Part shown: positions 48,105 through 60,030 of the stretch, piece after piece
Layout of the letters: each line of letters starts with the position of its first letter
Position numbering within the stretch: the first letter of the stretch is position 1
Assembly (NCBI GenBank): GCA_038025085.1
Contig: CM076153.1
Location: forward strand, 6,293,501-6,357,500
DNA from: Tetragonia tetragonoides
Taxonomy: Eukaryota > Streptophyta > Magnoliopsida > Caryophyllales > Aizoaceae
Direction of reading: 5' to 3'
Length of the DNA stretch: 64,000 nucleotides
The notes under the pieces: model-generated
What the model was told of the DNA's origin: nothing
Database searches by the model: none
The model's input: the letters and a program-made list of their open reading frames with translations, nothing else
Program-made: the position numbers and the translations under genes

Positions 48105-48270
48105 ACTCACCTTGAAGTTGCCTCATATGAGTTTTTGTGTGAGTCGGCAAAAATATCTCTACGAATTAATTCGTAAAATATCCGAACTTGTATGTTAGTT
48201 GTTAGGAAGTGTCATTTAACTCATTCTTTTGTTCTTTATGCTTTCTTTCATTCTTTGTAGTATAATGAGG
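48105..48270 (+). mobile_element. SINE-like fragment (family of 50655 and 56829)
   Basis: ACGAATTAATTCGTAAAATA followed by TCCGAACTTGTATGTTAG matches the 3' half of the element at 56829. Confidence 0.4.
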
Positions 48271-48675
48271 CAAGGGTGATCCGAGCCCATGTCTTTGTTG
48301 CGGTGAGCTAGATAATATGTATAAATCTGCTGAGAGTGGAAATAGTCATTATGTGTACGTATCGATTAGTAAAATAGGTTGATCCAAAAATGTTCAGTTT
48401 ATATTTATAATCTGAAAATGTTTTTATCATTTGTAAAGAAAGCAGGATAATAGGCAGGTAAAGATGTAAGATCTCTTATGCTGCTAATATGTTATTACAA
48501 GTTTTTGTGTAGCAGATGTAATGGCGTGTCTCACAATATTATAGTTTTAGTGAGATGGCTTCATATAAAACAAAAGAAAATATATAAGACAAAGCTACCA
48601 AAGCAACTCTTCATCAAGAAGAAAGCAAGCAAGCCAAAAAAAAAGGGAGGGAAAAAAAGAACGACACTCAGACAC

Positions 48676-48985
48676 TAAGGATATGTTTACTTGCTTGTGA
48701 TGTTTACTTGCTTGCAATTAAATGCAATGCAATGCAATCATTTTATACGGTAGATGTGAGGTGGAAAAGGGAGAAAGGAGAGGGAATAAGTGAGATTGAT
48801 TACACCATCTAAAGTAATCATCATTAGATGGAAAAGTTGAGCAATTGTGATTACATTGGATAATGCAATAAACCCCACTTTTCTCAACCCTCTCCTTCCA
48901 ATCATTCACTTTTTCACCCCACATTTACTCTATAAAATGATTGTATTACATTGCATTTGATTACAAGCACGTAAACGAGCCCTAA
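48676..48985. mobile_element. MITE with imperfect inverted ends
   Basis: TAAGGATATGTTTACTTGCT and the inverse of AGCACGTAAACGAGCCCTA are similar. Internal ATGCAATGCAATCATTTTAT and its inverse near 48940 extend the inverted structure. No coding capacity. Confidence 0.65.
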
Positions 48986-49459
48986 GTACTAATGACCGAT
49001 GTTACCTGGCTAACCTTACACAGACACACAGTACACAGAGCAACGGACCATGTTCAATTGGCCTTCATAATTGTTCTCCGACGTCTCTTTCTCTGTAATG
49101 ACCGGCCACGTGGGCAGTATTTCCTTCGTAGGCAATCTAGGCATGCTCTAAATCAAGTACTGATTGATAAATAGATAGATTGAGCTATATCTACATGTTG
49201 AATGGTTAATATGGACCTTATGAATTATGATGTCTCCTTTTATTACCAATAATTGATCATCAACGTAGTGCCATTATAGAATCATGATTGTGACGTTCGC
49301 CAATTTATAATGTTATTAGAAGCTTTAGACTTCAAATCCACTGTGCGTGATGATCGAATTTCTTTGACATTCTTGCAACACATACACTAAGATACTCTAC
49401 TGTTTTTCTGATGTAGCCACCCTGATTGTCATGGAGTAATAATTTAGATCACACTATAT

Positions 49460-49653
49460 TTTTTTTTTGGTTTCACGACCAAGGTATCCACCATCGACCA
49501 CAGTGACTATCCCCGCGCTGGCTTGTAGGCACATCAAAGGGTGGGACAGCTGGCCAAGGAATTTTAAAGCTGCTCCATGCCCAAGGCGAGATTTGAACCC
49601 TCGACCTTGGTTAACGATGGATGAGTCCCTACCACTCAACCACACCTCCTTGG
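49460..49653 (-). mobile_element. Full-length tRNA-derived SINE with perfect 17-bp target duplication
   Basis: Read on the minus strand, it starts with GGAGGTGTGGTTGAGTGG (A box) and has GGTTCAAATCT (B box, 49589-49599), then a tRNA-unrelated body and an A tail (T-run at 49460-49468). TTTAGATCACACTATAT is duplicated exactly at 49443-49459 and 49654-49670. Confidence 0.95.
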
Positions 49654-49670
49654 TTTAGATCACACTATAT

Positions 49671-50654
49671 GCTAGAATTACTTTTAGTGATTTTGTGAAC
49701 CAATTACTATTCGAGGTGATTTGAGCGCGACATTGGCAAACATTGCATTTGAACACAATCGGGTTTGATTCTTAATTGTTATGTCATATATTTTGAGACT
49801 AACTCCTCCATGAAGGCTCAAAACAAGATTCGTGTAAGTATGGGAATGTTCAGAAGGAATGTAATCCCTTTTTTTGAAGTGATCCGAGCCCCAAAGAACA
49901 GAACATCACTTAAAGTAGTTAGCTAATAGTATCCATATTTGAAAATTTTGACAATAAACACAAAAAAATATAAAAAAATCCATATATACGGTAAAATAAA
50001 ATAAGGATGTCATGAGTGGAATGATTATCCCCAGAATAATGTGTTCGTTCGAATTTGACATTATTAGGGCAAACATTTTTCAGTGAAACATGTCAATGAG
50101 GTATCTGATGTGATCTCTTTGGGAATCATATGTCGTCAAGATATATACAATCAATGAAGCAAATTAAATGAGTTCTATAATTTGTCTCCTTGTATTTAAT
50201 GTAGAGAAATTATATGATCCTACTAGAATTTGCTTTAACATGCTTTAATTAATTCAGCTAGTGATCGTCTTTATTAAACTACATGAATCATGTGCTGTTA
50301 TACTTCAGAATCTCTGATCAATAAGAATGTGGAACCCAGTCTCTATTAATTTGTTTTTGAGGTTAGATTTGACAGTCTGATCCCTTGTATTTTCAATTAA
50401 CTAAACTAATTAAATAAATAAATAAAAGTTGAGATATTTTTAGACGACAAACCCTCATTCAAGCATTGTTGAATGTTGAGGACTTGAGGAGAGATATTAG
50501 ACTCTGTCTCTTGCATCGGCTCCTCCATAATTGGGCTCCATATATATATGAATTAATGATCCTCAATGAGTGATTTAGCTCAAATAGAGATTAATGGTCT
50601 TGCTAAACAATGAATAATTTATAGGGTTGGTTATATAGTACGGAAATCGACGCA
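49671..50654. other. Intergenic, no gene recognised
   Basis: AT-rich, without a supported feature. Confidence 0.5.
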
Positions 50655-50800
50655 AGATGTATTAGCTTACTGGTAAACAAGTTGCAACTTGTATACCATG
50701 TCATATATTCAAATCTCTTGGGGAGCACCTACACGAATTAATTCCTGAAATACTCTGTTGCCTTTTAGCCTTTAGCCACGCCCAAAGAGAAAAAAATAAA
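50655..50800 (+). mobile_element. SINE-like element (family of 56829)
   Basis: ACTGGTAAACAAGTTGCAAC and GCACCTACACGAATTAATTC are shared with 56829-57012. TATATTCAAATCTCTT is a plausible B box, and an A-rich tail follows. Confidence 0.5.
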
Positions 50801-53775
50801 AAAATAAGCAAATCGCTACCAACAGCCCAACACCAACACATTTTAATCTATCGGTTATATATCACTCCACTGATACTCCGTATAATGTAATGTCTAAGAG
50901 ACATTGGTTTCATATCAGCCCACAAATAGGTTAAGAGTTCTCAACAAATAGTGTTTCTATTCTCAAGATTCGAAATTCGAATCCTAAACTTTGATTAAAG
51001 AATGAGAATATCGAATAGACCCATCTTCGTTTGTTATTTTGTCTTTTGTTTGACTTATCATAAAGATATATGGCATGCCATCTTTTCACAAGAATTCTTA
51101 AGCAATGCAAGGTTATATTTTGCTCAAAAAAAATTATATCCTTAGTGAAGTATGAAAAGCACTATCCCTACTCACACTGGAGAGAGAATATACTCAAAAA
51201 AAAAATGGGATGGTGCCATGAGAACTTCGGTTTTCTAGATAAGAGAAGGGCCTAAAAATGAGTGGAAGTTCGTTCCCATGAGAAACCAAAATGACAGTTA
51301 CTAAAAGACATTTTTAGTTTTGGGTGGCACACATGTTCCCCCACAATGATCTCTACTTCAACCCAAACCTTTTTGGAAGAGAATGAAGGATCGAAATGGA
51401 GCAATATAATTAAAATTTAAGGAATATTTTTATCTTCTGTTAATAATGAACATACATGTCAGTTGATTGATAGGAGTACTTACACTTATTTAACAAGGAA
51501 TTAAATAATTTGCTGATGAATTCTCATTCCTTATGATAAGAGCACTAACTAAGGGGTAATTTTAAACTTCTTATTTTAGTTGTTAGCGTCGTCAGTGCAC
51601 TAAGTGCATAATAAATTGAAAATGTTATCTTAGTTATATCACTACAAAATGAGTACATTCTAAGTATGAGCAACTGTTATTAATCTTTTTCTTTTTTTAC
51701 AATTAGTATTCTGAGACATACCCAATTTATGTTATTCGGTTGAAACGTACAATAAACATGAAAATTAAATTATACATTAATGGACAAATCGGTTTTAAAA
51801 GTAAAAGGGAGTTTTCATCGATCCACCTTTACCTATATAATCTTTCTCAATAAGTCGTGCAATGAGCAACTAGCGGCAAAAGAAACTTGCGTTTCCCCTC
51901 AAGAGGAAGCTAATATAAGGGATACGGCCAATTCACCAAGAGAATCCGAGTAACTCTTTTATGAGTCGGTCTCATACACGAGGTATTATTGTTTTGCCTG
52001 GATCAGAGATATCACTTTTCATGTACGATGAAACTGACGTGTAATCTTACAAAACTACAAAAGCCTATGTGACTGAGTTGCCATTGACAACCATACGCCG
52101 CATCCTGATCCTCACGTAGCCGTAGGTCCCATTTTTCTTACTCACAGACTTCACATCTTATCTATGAGATCGCCTCATTTAAGTTTTTTTAAGAGAATCA
52201 CCCTCCCAATTCACCGTCTCCTGCGTTTTAATTTGTGGAAAGAGAAGAAAAACTTTCTCATGTTGTTTGTATACTCCATTATCTAATAAGAATATAGTTT
52301 TAAATACAGATTTAATAAGTGAAAGAAGTTGTCCCTATTTTATTTTGTAAGGGGACCAACAGCCATTATATTGATAGAGTTGGTTGGTCCACCTTTGATC
52401 ACATTTATGTATGTCCTCCTATGACATAGGAACCTGCCAACAATATAAATATGCCGTTTAATGCGCTTCATTAAACAATCTGCTTCCATGAGCCGACTTC
52501 ATCACTTGACTTGCACTTTCTTTTCCGATCAAAAGCTCCATAATCATATAACAGATTAATGATTAATTAAGGTGATAATTAAACATTGTCCAAGAACTAG
52601 CTAGTGGCCCTAATACAATGGACAGTAATTTGCTTTCCTTTATGCTTCACCAAGATATCGTTTTTATAGGTTTTACCTACCAATTTATTGCGAGGGTTGA
52701 CATAATCTCCCGACTCAAATGCCATTAATAATTTTATGTTATGGCCGGTAATCATGATCGCTCTTCATGATTAAAGCGCAGTTTGACCTTTTGTAAATTT
52801 TGTCAAACCCAACAATAATATGCATGTACCAAGTGATTTTTGATGCTAATGATGTGATTAAGTGAATCAAAGTGGAAAGTTTGAGCTCTAAAAATCTAAT
52901 CTTTGTGTCAAACTGAATATGGATATGGCCCATATTGGATTTGAACAATTTTACCACATTGGATACCAGAAATGATGTTTCGCTCTTCCATTGGCTACTT
53001 TGTGAAGCTTAAAACAAAGTAATAGAGAAACCCAATTGAAACTTTCCATCTGCTCATGCATTTGATGTCAAAGTTCCTACAAATATCTTGCTACAATTAA
53101 CTTCTTCCCAAAGTCAAGTTTCTTCTTGCTTATTGTATTGGCTAACATCCTAACTGTCTTTGTCTAAAAAGTGTAAAACAAAAATGTAACTAGCGATATC
53201 TTTTATTCAGATATAGTTTCAGCCAATAAGAAATTAATCGCGTTCAATCTTTCCTTTTCATACAGATTTTCTATAATACACAAATATTTATTTCTAATAT
53301 TATATTTTCCAATACTTTTTTTGAAAATGTATAATACTCTATTTAGTTACTTAATCAGTCTAAATTGTATACGTATCGTATCCTACGGTAAAATGATTTT
53401 ATACATGTTTTTTTTGACAAATTTTCCAGAAATGTGATTAACATGTATTGCACTATTGCTAATCATAAACTTTTTATTTGTTTAGTTATCCCATCGGCTG
53501 AATGAGGGTAAAACATATAGAACATCAAATTATTTTTTCCCATTGTTGGTTCCTTACTATGTACGTTTTCATAGAGAAATGACAAACATGTCACTTACTT
53601 ATGACATGACAAATATCTCATACTGGTTTGAGGGTATTCATTGGTTAACTTCATACCAAATTCTCCCATGTGGGCAGTAGGGATGAAGAAAGGGAAAACC
53701 GAGTTATAATACAATGACATTAGTCCAAAATACTAAAAAGCGATGAGGTGACTTCTTGAGACAATGACATCAGTA
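50801..53775. other. Intergenic, no gene recognised
   Basis: About 3 kb of AT-rich sequence. A possible worn GTCTCA-type MITE lies near 51960-52200 (GAGTCGGTCTCATACACGAG and ATGAGATCGCCTCATTTAAG). Confidence 0.45.
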
Positions 53776-53822
53776 CCAGTAACAATAACAATAACAATAG
53801 CAATAACAATAACAATAACAAC
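53776..53822. repeat. (CAATAA)n microsatellite
   Basis: Seven or eight AACAAT units with one change, about 480 bases downstream of the NCED stop codon. Confidence 0.93.
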
Positions 53823-54306
53823 GTTACCAAGTTCGAATATGGAAAATAAAAAATGTGCAGAAATATGGAGGCAAAAAAATAGAGTTTTGGTGTGTAATAA
53901 CATTTCTCTTCTCATTTATGAACAGGGGAGGCAAAAACAGAGAAGTATTAGAAGTACATAATTTTATATCAACAGTGCCCCCACTTCTTTACTATATACT
54001 TCATGCACACAGTAAGTGGAAGAATCAACAGAAACCAGCTGAGCTTCATTTCTACTTCTATATCCAAAAGCTACAAGCTGATCCCTCAAAACCTTCACAC
54101 TCTTGCAAATTATATTTACTCCACTATTTACTAAAAAAAAGGGCGGTAAAAAATTTTGAGCAAAAAAAATTTGCTCCTAATTTAGGAGTATTAATCTCCG
54201 GGGACATATCTGCAAACATCCCTCTGGTAGATAATAATCTCCTAGCTAAAAAATTAACACTAGCATTATAAATTTACTAGTATCAATTTATTTACTGTGA
54301 TGGATT

Positions 54307-56166
54307 TTATGCTTGCCTTTGAAGATCCTTAGCGTTGATGAAAGTGCCATGGAACCCATAAGGAACCCTGGATGGTAACTCCACGGTGGCAACTCGCTCC
54401 ATAGTAATAGCATCCACAATTTCGAGCTCCGATTTCCAGTTCTTCTCATCATGAACAAATGATAGAATGTAACCATCGTCTTCTGATTCGGCTTCTTTTG
54501 GGTCTTTTGGGAGGAAGAGCGGTTCGCCACCGTACTTGTTATCGCCGTAGATGAACTTCTTCACTTGGCCAGTGAAGAGGTCTACCTTGGCGAAACCCGA
54601 AACCTTAGGCCAAGGCTCGGCAATGGCAAGGTAAGCGAACCGTGTCTTCCTCCCTAGGAGGTTTCGGTTTACCATACCTGCCTCTAGGTTCATCTGATCC
54701 GAATCCGATAGAATTTCTCTTCGAGTGGATTTTCCTGTCTTTCGGTTAAGACGGATTTCAGATAATACACTCGAGAGATTCTCATCACACTCGTTAAAGA
54801 TTGAGTCCGGGGGTGTCATGCAGGAACCGATTACGACAACCTCATCGGTTTCGGGTTCCTCCCAAGAATTCCAAAGATGGAAACAAAAACAGTCTGGTAC
54901 ATCTACCCACTGGATATCATCCGAATTCGCTGCGTATTTCGGAAGGATCCCGAAACGCGCAACTTTCTCCTTATCAAAAACCACAGGAGAACCACCTCTA
55001 ATCATTTCTTGCAACTTGAACACAACTTGACTATCCGGAATTATCACAGAATTCTCAGTAATAGCAAAGTCGTGCATCATAGTTGGAGATTTAAGGTCGA
55101 TTTCGACATCGTTAGACTTAGTACCATCTTCATTGAACCAGAAGTACTTCAAATATGGCTTCTTAACAACATCATAGCTCAAAGCGAACATTTCACCAGT
55201 AATTGGGTCCAATTTAGGATGAGCAATCATGGTGTTTTTAAGCTCACCATTAAAATCGTAACGCCCAACTGTGTTCAAATCACCATTTGAGGTGATTTCA
55301 ACTTGGTAAGGTAAATCATCTTCAGACATAGCTAATAAACGGTTGTTGAAGTAAATAAGCCCAGCGTTTGCAACACCGAGCCCGTTTGAATGGTCCAAAA
55401 GCCCGAACATAGCCCGAGAGTAAAACAGTGCTAAACGAGCTATCCCTGAATGTCCATGGAGTTCACCAATGGCCTTTGGGAAAATGGGCCGGCCCAAAGC
55501 TTTTTCTTGGGCTAACCGGTTTGTTTCAGTGAACCGGCAGGCGTAGCTAGCTGAACCATCACCGTCAAATTTGACGGCATGGATCATACCATCGCCGTCA
55601 AAGAAGTGATGACCGGCTACTGGCTCGTAAAGCGGGTTTGCTCCGTTTCTTACATATACTCCTTTGATACAATCCGGGATTTTACCGGTTACTGGGAGAT
55701 TTTTCTGGACGGGTTGTTCGGGTACGGGTGAGAAATTACCCGCAATTTGAACCCGTGGGTCGGCGGTTTTGGGTAATGGGTTTCGACTCTCATGGGTGTT
55801 TAATACCTTCTCAACCATGTCTAAAGCGGTTGCGGCTACCTTTTGGATTGGGTTCCATGTTTGTTGCTTCTTTGTGTTTGTGTTTGTGTTTGTGTTTGTG
55901 TTTGTGTTTGTGTTTGTTTTAGTACTTGGTGGTGAAATGGTAATGGTTTGTTGTTTTGGTTTGGGTTTTGTTGTTGGTGTTGTTGGTTTTTCTAGTAAAG
56001 GTAATTGAAGGGAGCAATTGAGAGAGTTGGGTTTTGTAGTTCTATTGTTTTTGGGCCAATTGGTGGAATTTTGAGAATGTAAAAAAGAGCCCAATTTAAC
56101 TTGTTGATGATGATGTTGTTTTACCCAGCTACTTCTAGCACTATTTGTTGCAGCTGCATAAGCCAT
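54307..56166 (-). CDS. NCED: 9-cis-epoxycarotenoid dioxygenase (NCED), intronless
   Basis: NCED cleaves 9-cis-violaxanthin or 9'-cis-neoxanthin to xanthoxin in the plastid, the rate-limiting step of abscisic acid synthesis. The frame encodes 619 residues from the ATG at 56164-56166 ([13 protein letters not shown]). The frame stays open further upstream to 56331, but that part overlaps the TATA box and is not coding. Residues 1 to about 60 are Ser/Asn/Thr-rich, as in a transit peptide. Asn-Thr repeats fill residues 84-97. The catalytic propeller follows. The four iron-binding histidines are H316 (IAHPKLDP), H365 (MMHDFAITE), H430 ([13 protein letters not shown]) and H606 (YGFHGTF), spaced as in maize VP14. 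[17 protein letters not shown] and [12 protein letters not shown] are typical NCED rather than CCD1/CCD4. No introns, usual for NCED genes. The gene is intact; which paralogue (NCED3-like) was not tested. Confidence 0.97.
   Translation of the reverse strand: MAYAAATNSARSSWVKQHHHQQVKLGSFLHSQNSTNWPKNNRTTKPNSLNCSLQLPLLEKPTTPTTKPKPKQQTITISPPSTKTNTNTNTNTNTNTNTKKQQTWNPIQKVAATALDMVEKVLNTHESRNPLPKTADPRVQIAGNFSPVPEQPVQKNLPVTGKIPDCIKGVYVRNGANPLYEPVAGHHFFDGDGMIHAVKFDGDGSASYACRFTETNRLAQEKALGRPIFPKAIGELHGHSGIARLALFYSRAMFGLLDHSNGLGVANAGLIYFNNRLLAMSEDDLPYQVEITSNGDLNTVGRYDFNGELKNTMIAHPKLDPITGEMFALSYDVVKKPYLKYFWFNEDGTKSNDVEIDLKSPTMMHDFAITENSVIIPDSQVVFKLQEMIRGGSPVVFDKEKVARFGILPKYAANSDDIQWVDVPDCFCFHLWNSWEEPETDEVVVIGSCMTPPDSIFNECDENLSSVLSEIRLNRKTGKSTRREILSDSDQMNLEAGMVNRNLLGRKTRFAYLAIAEPWPKVSGFAKVDLFTGQVKKFIYGDNKYGGEPLFLPKDPKEAESEDDGYILSFVHDEKNWKSELEIVDAITMERVATVELPSRVPYGFHGTFINAKDLQRQA
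55872..55919. repeat. (GTGTTT)n hexanucleotide repeat inside NCED
   Basis: About eight units encode the Asn-Thr run near the N-terminus of NCED, between transit peptide and catalytic domain. The frame is preserved because the unit is a multiple of three. Confidence 0.95.
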
Positions 56167-56309
56167 TATTGTTGTCCAATTTTTGCGCAATTTTTTGATG
56201 AGAGGAGAGAGAAAAAGAGAGAGAGAGAAGATTGGTGAATGGTGTGAGTGAGTTTTTTTTGAAATGAGTTTGAGTTGTGTAGCTTGGGGAGAGTGGAGAG
56301 AGAGAAGGC

Positions 56310-56318
56310 AATATATAA
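56310..56318 (-). promoter_or_regulatory. TATA box of NCED
   Basis: TTATATATT on the minus strand lies about 145 bases before the ATG, with a CT-rich leader (GA-rich on the plus strand) between, as is usual for plant genes. Confidence 0.75.
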
Positions 56319-56364
56319 GGGAGGGGAACAAAAGGTAGGGCCTAATTCAGGCATGTAAGGGTTC

Positions 56365-56374
56365 ACCACGTGTT
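56365..56374 (-). promoter_or_regulatory. G-box / ABRE-like element upstream of NCED
   Basis: The minus strand reads AACACGTGGT, containing the CACGTG palindrome at 56367-56372 and an ACGTG core, about 50 bases before the TATA box. bZIP (ABF) and bHLH factors bind such sites, which would fit stress or ABA control of NCED. Binding is inferred, not shown. Confidence 0.65.
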
Positions 56375-56399
56375 ACATTTGTTGATGAGAGAGAGTGAG

Positions 56400-56828
56400 T
56401 GAGTGAGGTGGGGGCTTATACTGCTTGGATTTTGACACGACTTCATCTTTCACTACTCCTCCTCTTTCCATGCCCACTCTCATGTCTGATCATGATTTGC
56501 CTTTCTATTAACTTTCTCTCTCTTGCCTTTCTAATTAATTTCCTGTGTTATTGAATTAGTATTATTGTATTTGATTTGATTATACATATAATCAATATAA
56601 TAAGGTTTCTAATGCCCTTTTTAGTGTTGTGTAATGTGTGTGTGTGTGTTTTTTTTTTTTTGGTAGTGAACAACAACAAAGTCACAAGAGAAGCTATTTT
56701 GGCTGAGAAAATGAGATGGGTAATGTACTAATGTATGATGTGGACAAGATCTGCCCTTCCTTTTTGTCCCAACCGTGTATAAGTGTGATGAATTATATCA
56801 AAGTTACAAAACAGACAAGTTAATAGAT
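56400..56828. other. NCED upstream region
   Basis: Distal promoter and intergenic sequence with a TG/T tract at about 56634-56662. No other gene is seen. Confidence 0.5.
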
Positions 56829-57012
56829 ATTAGTCCACTGGTAAACAAGTTGCAACTTGTACATCAGGTTATAAGTTCAAACTTCTGAGGAAGCACCACC
56901 TACACAAATTAATTCGTGGAATACCCGAATTAAATAGGTGAAATACCCGAATCCGTACGTTAAGAGGTGTCCTTTAGACACGTACAATGAGAAAAGAGCC
57001 AAACCAAAAAAG
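56829..57012 (+). mobile_element. tRNA-derived SINE-like element
   Basis: TAGTCCACTGG resembles an A box and TTATAAGTTCAAACTTC a B box. The body GCACCACCTACACAAATTAA recurs at 50655 and its 3' part at 48105. It ends in an A-rich tract. Confidence 0.55.
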
Positions 57013-57273
57013 AAGTTAAAAAACAGACAAAACTCCAAATAATGAAATGAAATGTTACACATGGAGTTCTTACAAAACGCATATTCTAAGACAAAGGGAC
57101 ATTTGCCCTGGCCTTCATAGTTGCAGAACTACTTGCAAAGAAGCCACATGAACCCTCATGGGAGCGAGGTGGCATTTTATATTTGTTGTGTATTGGGGGA
57201 GGGAGATCGCTCAAGACTAGAGCTCATGAGCAAGAGTATCGAATTTGTGTTTATACAACAAGCTCCATCATAA

Positions 57274-57345
57274 TGGGTCAATCCTTTTTGGAGCAAACAT
57301 GTAGGGCCATGGGGCAATCCTTTTTGGAGCAAACATGTAGGGCCT
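57274..57345. repeat. 36-bp tandem duplication
   Basis: CAATCCTTTTTGGAGCAAAC plus ATGTAGGGCC occurs twice in tandem with one change in the unit. Confidence 0.93.
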
Positions 57346-58467
57346 GGTTTTTCCATATTCGGTCTATTCTATTGGCAAGTTTATCTCTACATATTTCATT
57401 TATTTTTTCACAGTTCACATTGTACATTCATACAAATTTGAATATTCAATTTCAATCAGTTATTTGTGTGATATCCAGATTCAAATATGAAATTCAGATT
57501 TGATATGACGGGTCACAATCTAAATTTAAATAAAATCCATTTTTACAAGTATACTAAGGATAAGGTTCGCTTGTTTACTCCTTTTAGCTAATACAGATAA
57601 TAGGTTTAAGAAATTAAGACTCTTCCTATTTCCAAATATACCATGTTACTCCAAAACATAAAATTTGTGTAACATTGGTATATTTAGTAAGTGCATGGTA
57701 AAGAGTCTAGACCAAATAGAATAAACCACGTGAGTATTTCCTTATTGAAAGAAAGGATATATAGAGATTGTGTAGCCATATAACACAAATCCTATCAAAA
57801 AAACATGTTATACAAAAAGGTGCTATGATTGGTCCATTAGAAGAGGCCAGGGTGGGGAAGATTGTTGGGTGGGGAAGGTAATGTTGCTAAGCAAAAACAA
57901 CACGTAGACGCTAATAACATACCAATAACCCCGCGCTAAGTCCTCTATAGATTCATTGAAGAAACACGTGGAAGGCCCTTAGTAGTAGCATTCTAACATG
58001 AAAATCTAAGCTCGCACTATCTAGGCAAAAAAGTTGTAGAAGATAGAAATTACGAACACAATTCAAACAATAAAAGTGCCCTTAAAGGCCCACACGCTTA
58101 ATCTAAATGCTTCATCTTATTGGGTGCCCCTGTAGTGTTTGTGTTTGTATATCTCTCTCTCTAGTAAAAGTGGACACTATCTACGATGAGGATTGAGACT
58201 CCTCTTTTCCTGGAGTACCTAATTTTTATACACCACCAATTAGGCAAATACTCTACTTTTCATTTTACATTTTATCTAAAATTATACGTTGATTAAAAAA
58301 ATTTGTAGTTGATTAAAAAAATAATACTTGTCTATTATTTAGGCAATAACTCTAGAACGTATGAGTAAAAGTGTTAAGTTACGCTGCCACATCATCAAAG
58401 AGTATATGATGCGCCACCTAAGCAAACTCAATAACCAAAAGTTTATCAAAATTTTCATAAAAGATAA
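57346..58467. other. Intergenic; Helitron-like motifs near 58380-58430
   Basis: No gene. CACATCATCAAAGAG and GCGCCACCTAAGCAA at 58388-58425 are shared with the Helitron at 10858, so a Helitron fragment may border the satellite array. Confidence 0.4.
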
Positions 58468-60030
58468 GTATATCACCCATGCATTTGGTGTTTTGGCTCC
58501 TACACAAGTGTCCTATAAAACGCTCCTCTAAACCTACCAAGGACCCTACAACCTACCCGAGGGCCTCCCATATCCCCTATGGGTGTCTCACGCAATGTGG
58601 TGCGAAAATATCCACCTTCGTTCCAGAGTCTCCGGGAAGCTAAAAAAAAGGTGGACTACAACCTTCGTTTTCGACTTCCCGGGGCTTGGGTGTCATTTTT
58701 GCCCAAACATCTCCCGGTGGTCTATCATGACCTTAGAGTACCCTCAGTGCCCTGGGAGGAATATGCGGATCCCCGAACTTCGATATCACCCATGTCTTTG
58801 GTGTTCTAGCTGTTACACCAGTGTTCCGGAAAAACGTCATTCCAAGCCTATTAAAGGCCGGATAAGCGACCCCGATGGCCTCACATGTCCTCTATGGATG
58901 TTCCGTGCGATTTGGTGTGAAAATATTCACCTTCATTCCGAGTCCTCCCGGAAGCTCAAAAAAGGAGGAATATATAGCCTTCGCTTTCGGCTTCCTGAGC
59001 CACGGGCATCATTTTTGCCCAAACTTCTCCGGGGGGTCTATCATGGCTCTAATGGATACTCGATACTCCGGGAGGGACATACGGATCCCCGAACATCAAT
59101 ATCACCCATTCCTTTGGTGTTTCGGTCTTACACCAGTGTCCCATAAAACGCTCTTCCAAGCCTATCAGGGACCAGACAAGCGACCCTGAGGGCCTCCCAT
59201 GTCCCCTTGAGGTGTTCCGTGCGATGTGGTGTGAAAATACCCACCTGCAACTTGGGTCTCTAGAAAGCCCAGAAAACGTGGATTATAGCCTTTGTTTTCG
59301 GCTTCTCGGGGCCTCGGTGTCATTTTTGCCAAACTTCTCTGGGGGTCTATCATGACCCTAGAGTACCCTCGATATCCCGGAAAGGATATCTGGATCCCCG
59401 AACATCGGTATCACCCATTCCTTTTGGTGTTATAGCTCTTACACCAATGTCCTTGTAAAACGTCCTTCCAAACCTATCAAGAACTGGATAAGTGACCGCG
59501 AGGGCCTCCCATGTCATATATGGGTGTTCCGTGTGATGTGGTGCGAAAATATCCACCTTCGTTCCGGGGTCTCGCGGAAGCTCAAAAAACTTGGATTATA
59601 TAGCCTTCGTTTTCGGCTTCCTGGGCCCCGTGTGTCATTTTTGTCCAAACTTTTTTGGGGGATCTATCAAGACCCTAAAGGACCCTCGATGTCCTGGAGG
59701 GACATCCGGATCCAGAACTTTGATATCACCCATGTTTTGGTGTCTTGGCTCTTGCACCATTGTCCCGTAAAACGCTCTTCCAAGCTTATCAAGGATCGGA
59801 TAAGCCACCCTGAAGGGCTCCCATGTCCCCTAGGGATGTTCCGTGCGGTGTGGTGTGGAAATATCCACCTTCATTACGGAGCCTCCCGGAAGCCCAAAAA
59901 ACGTGGATTATAGCCTTCGTTTTCGGCTTTCCTGTGCCTGAGTGTCATTTTTTCCCAAACTTCTACGGGGCGTCTATCATGACTTAGAGTACCCTCAGTG
60001 CTCCGAAAGGGACATCTGGATCCCCAAAAT
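58468..60030. repeat. Satellite array, about 5 monomers of about 312 bp (subfamily B, inverted)
   Basis: GATATCACCCAT-type sequence recurs near 58471, 58785, 59096, 59408 and 59723. The units read in the opposite orientation to the arrays at 25447 and 44338 and have the subfamily B form (ATATCCACCTTCG). The array ends abruptly at about 60030. Confidence 0.92.

Noticed and set aside
53764..54271. Frames just downstream of NCED
   Set aside because: One is the AACAAT repeat. The other has no recognisable domain and overlaps the probable NCED 3' UTR.
54725..56008. Plus-strand frames opposite NCED
   Set aside because: Antisense shadows of a confidently identified coding region, one of them made of the GTGTTT repeat.
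56167..56331. N-terminal extension of the NCED frame to 56331
   Set aside because: It would start at the TATA box and lies upstream of a Met with a typical NCED start. It is more likely 5' UTR that happens to be open.
58579..59913. Frames of 76-187 codons on the plus strand
   Set aside because: They are the same satellite peptides read from the inverted array.
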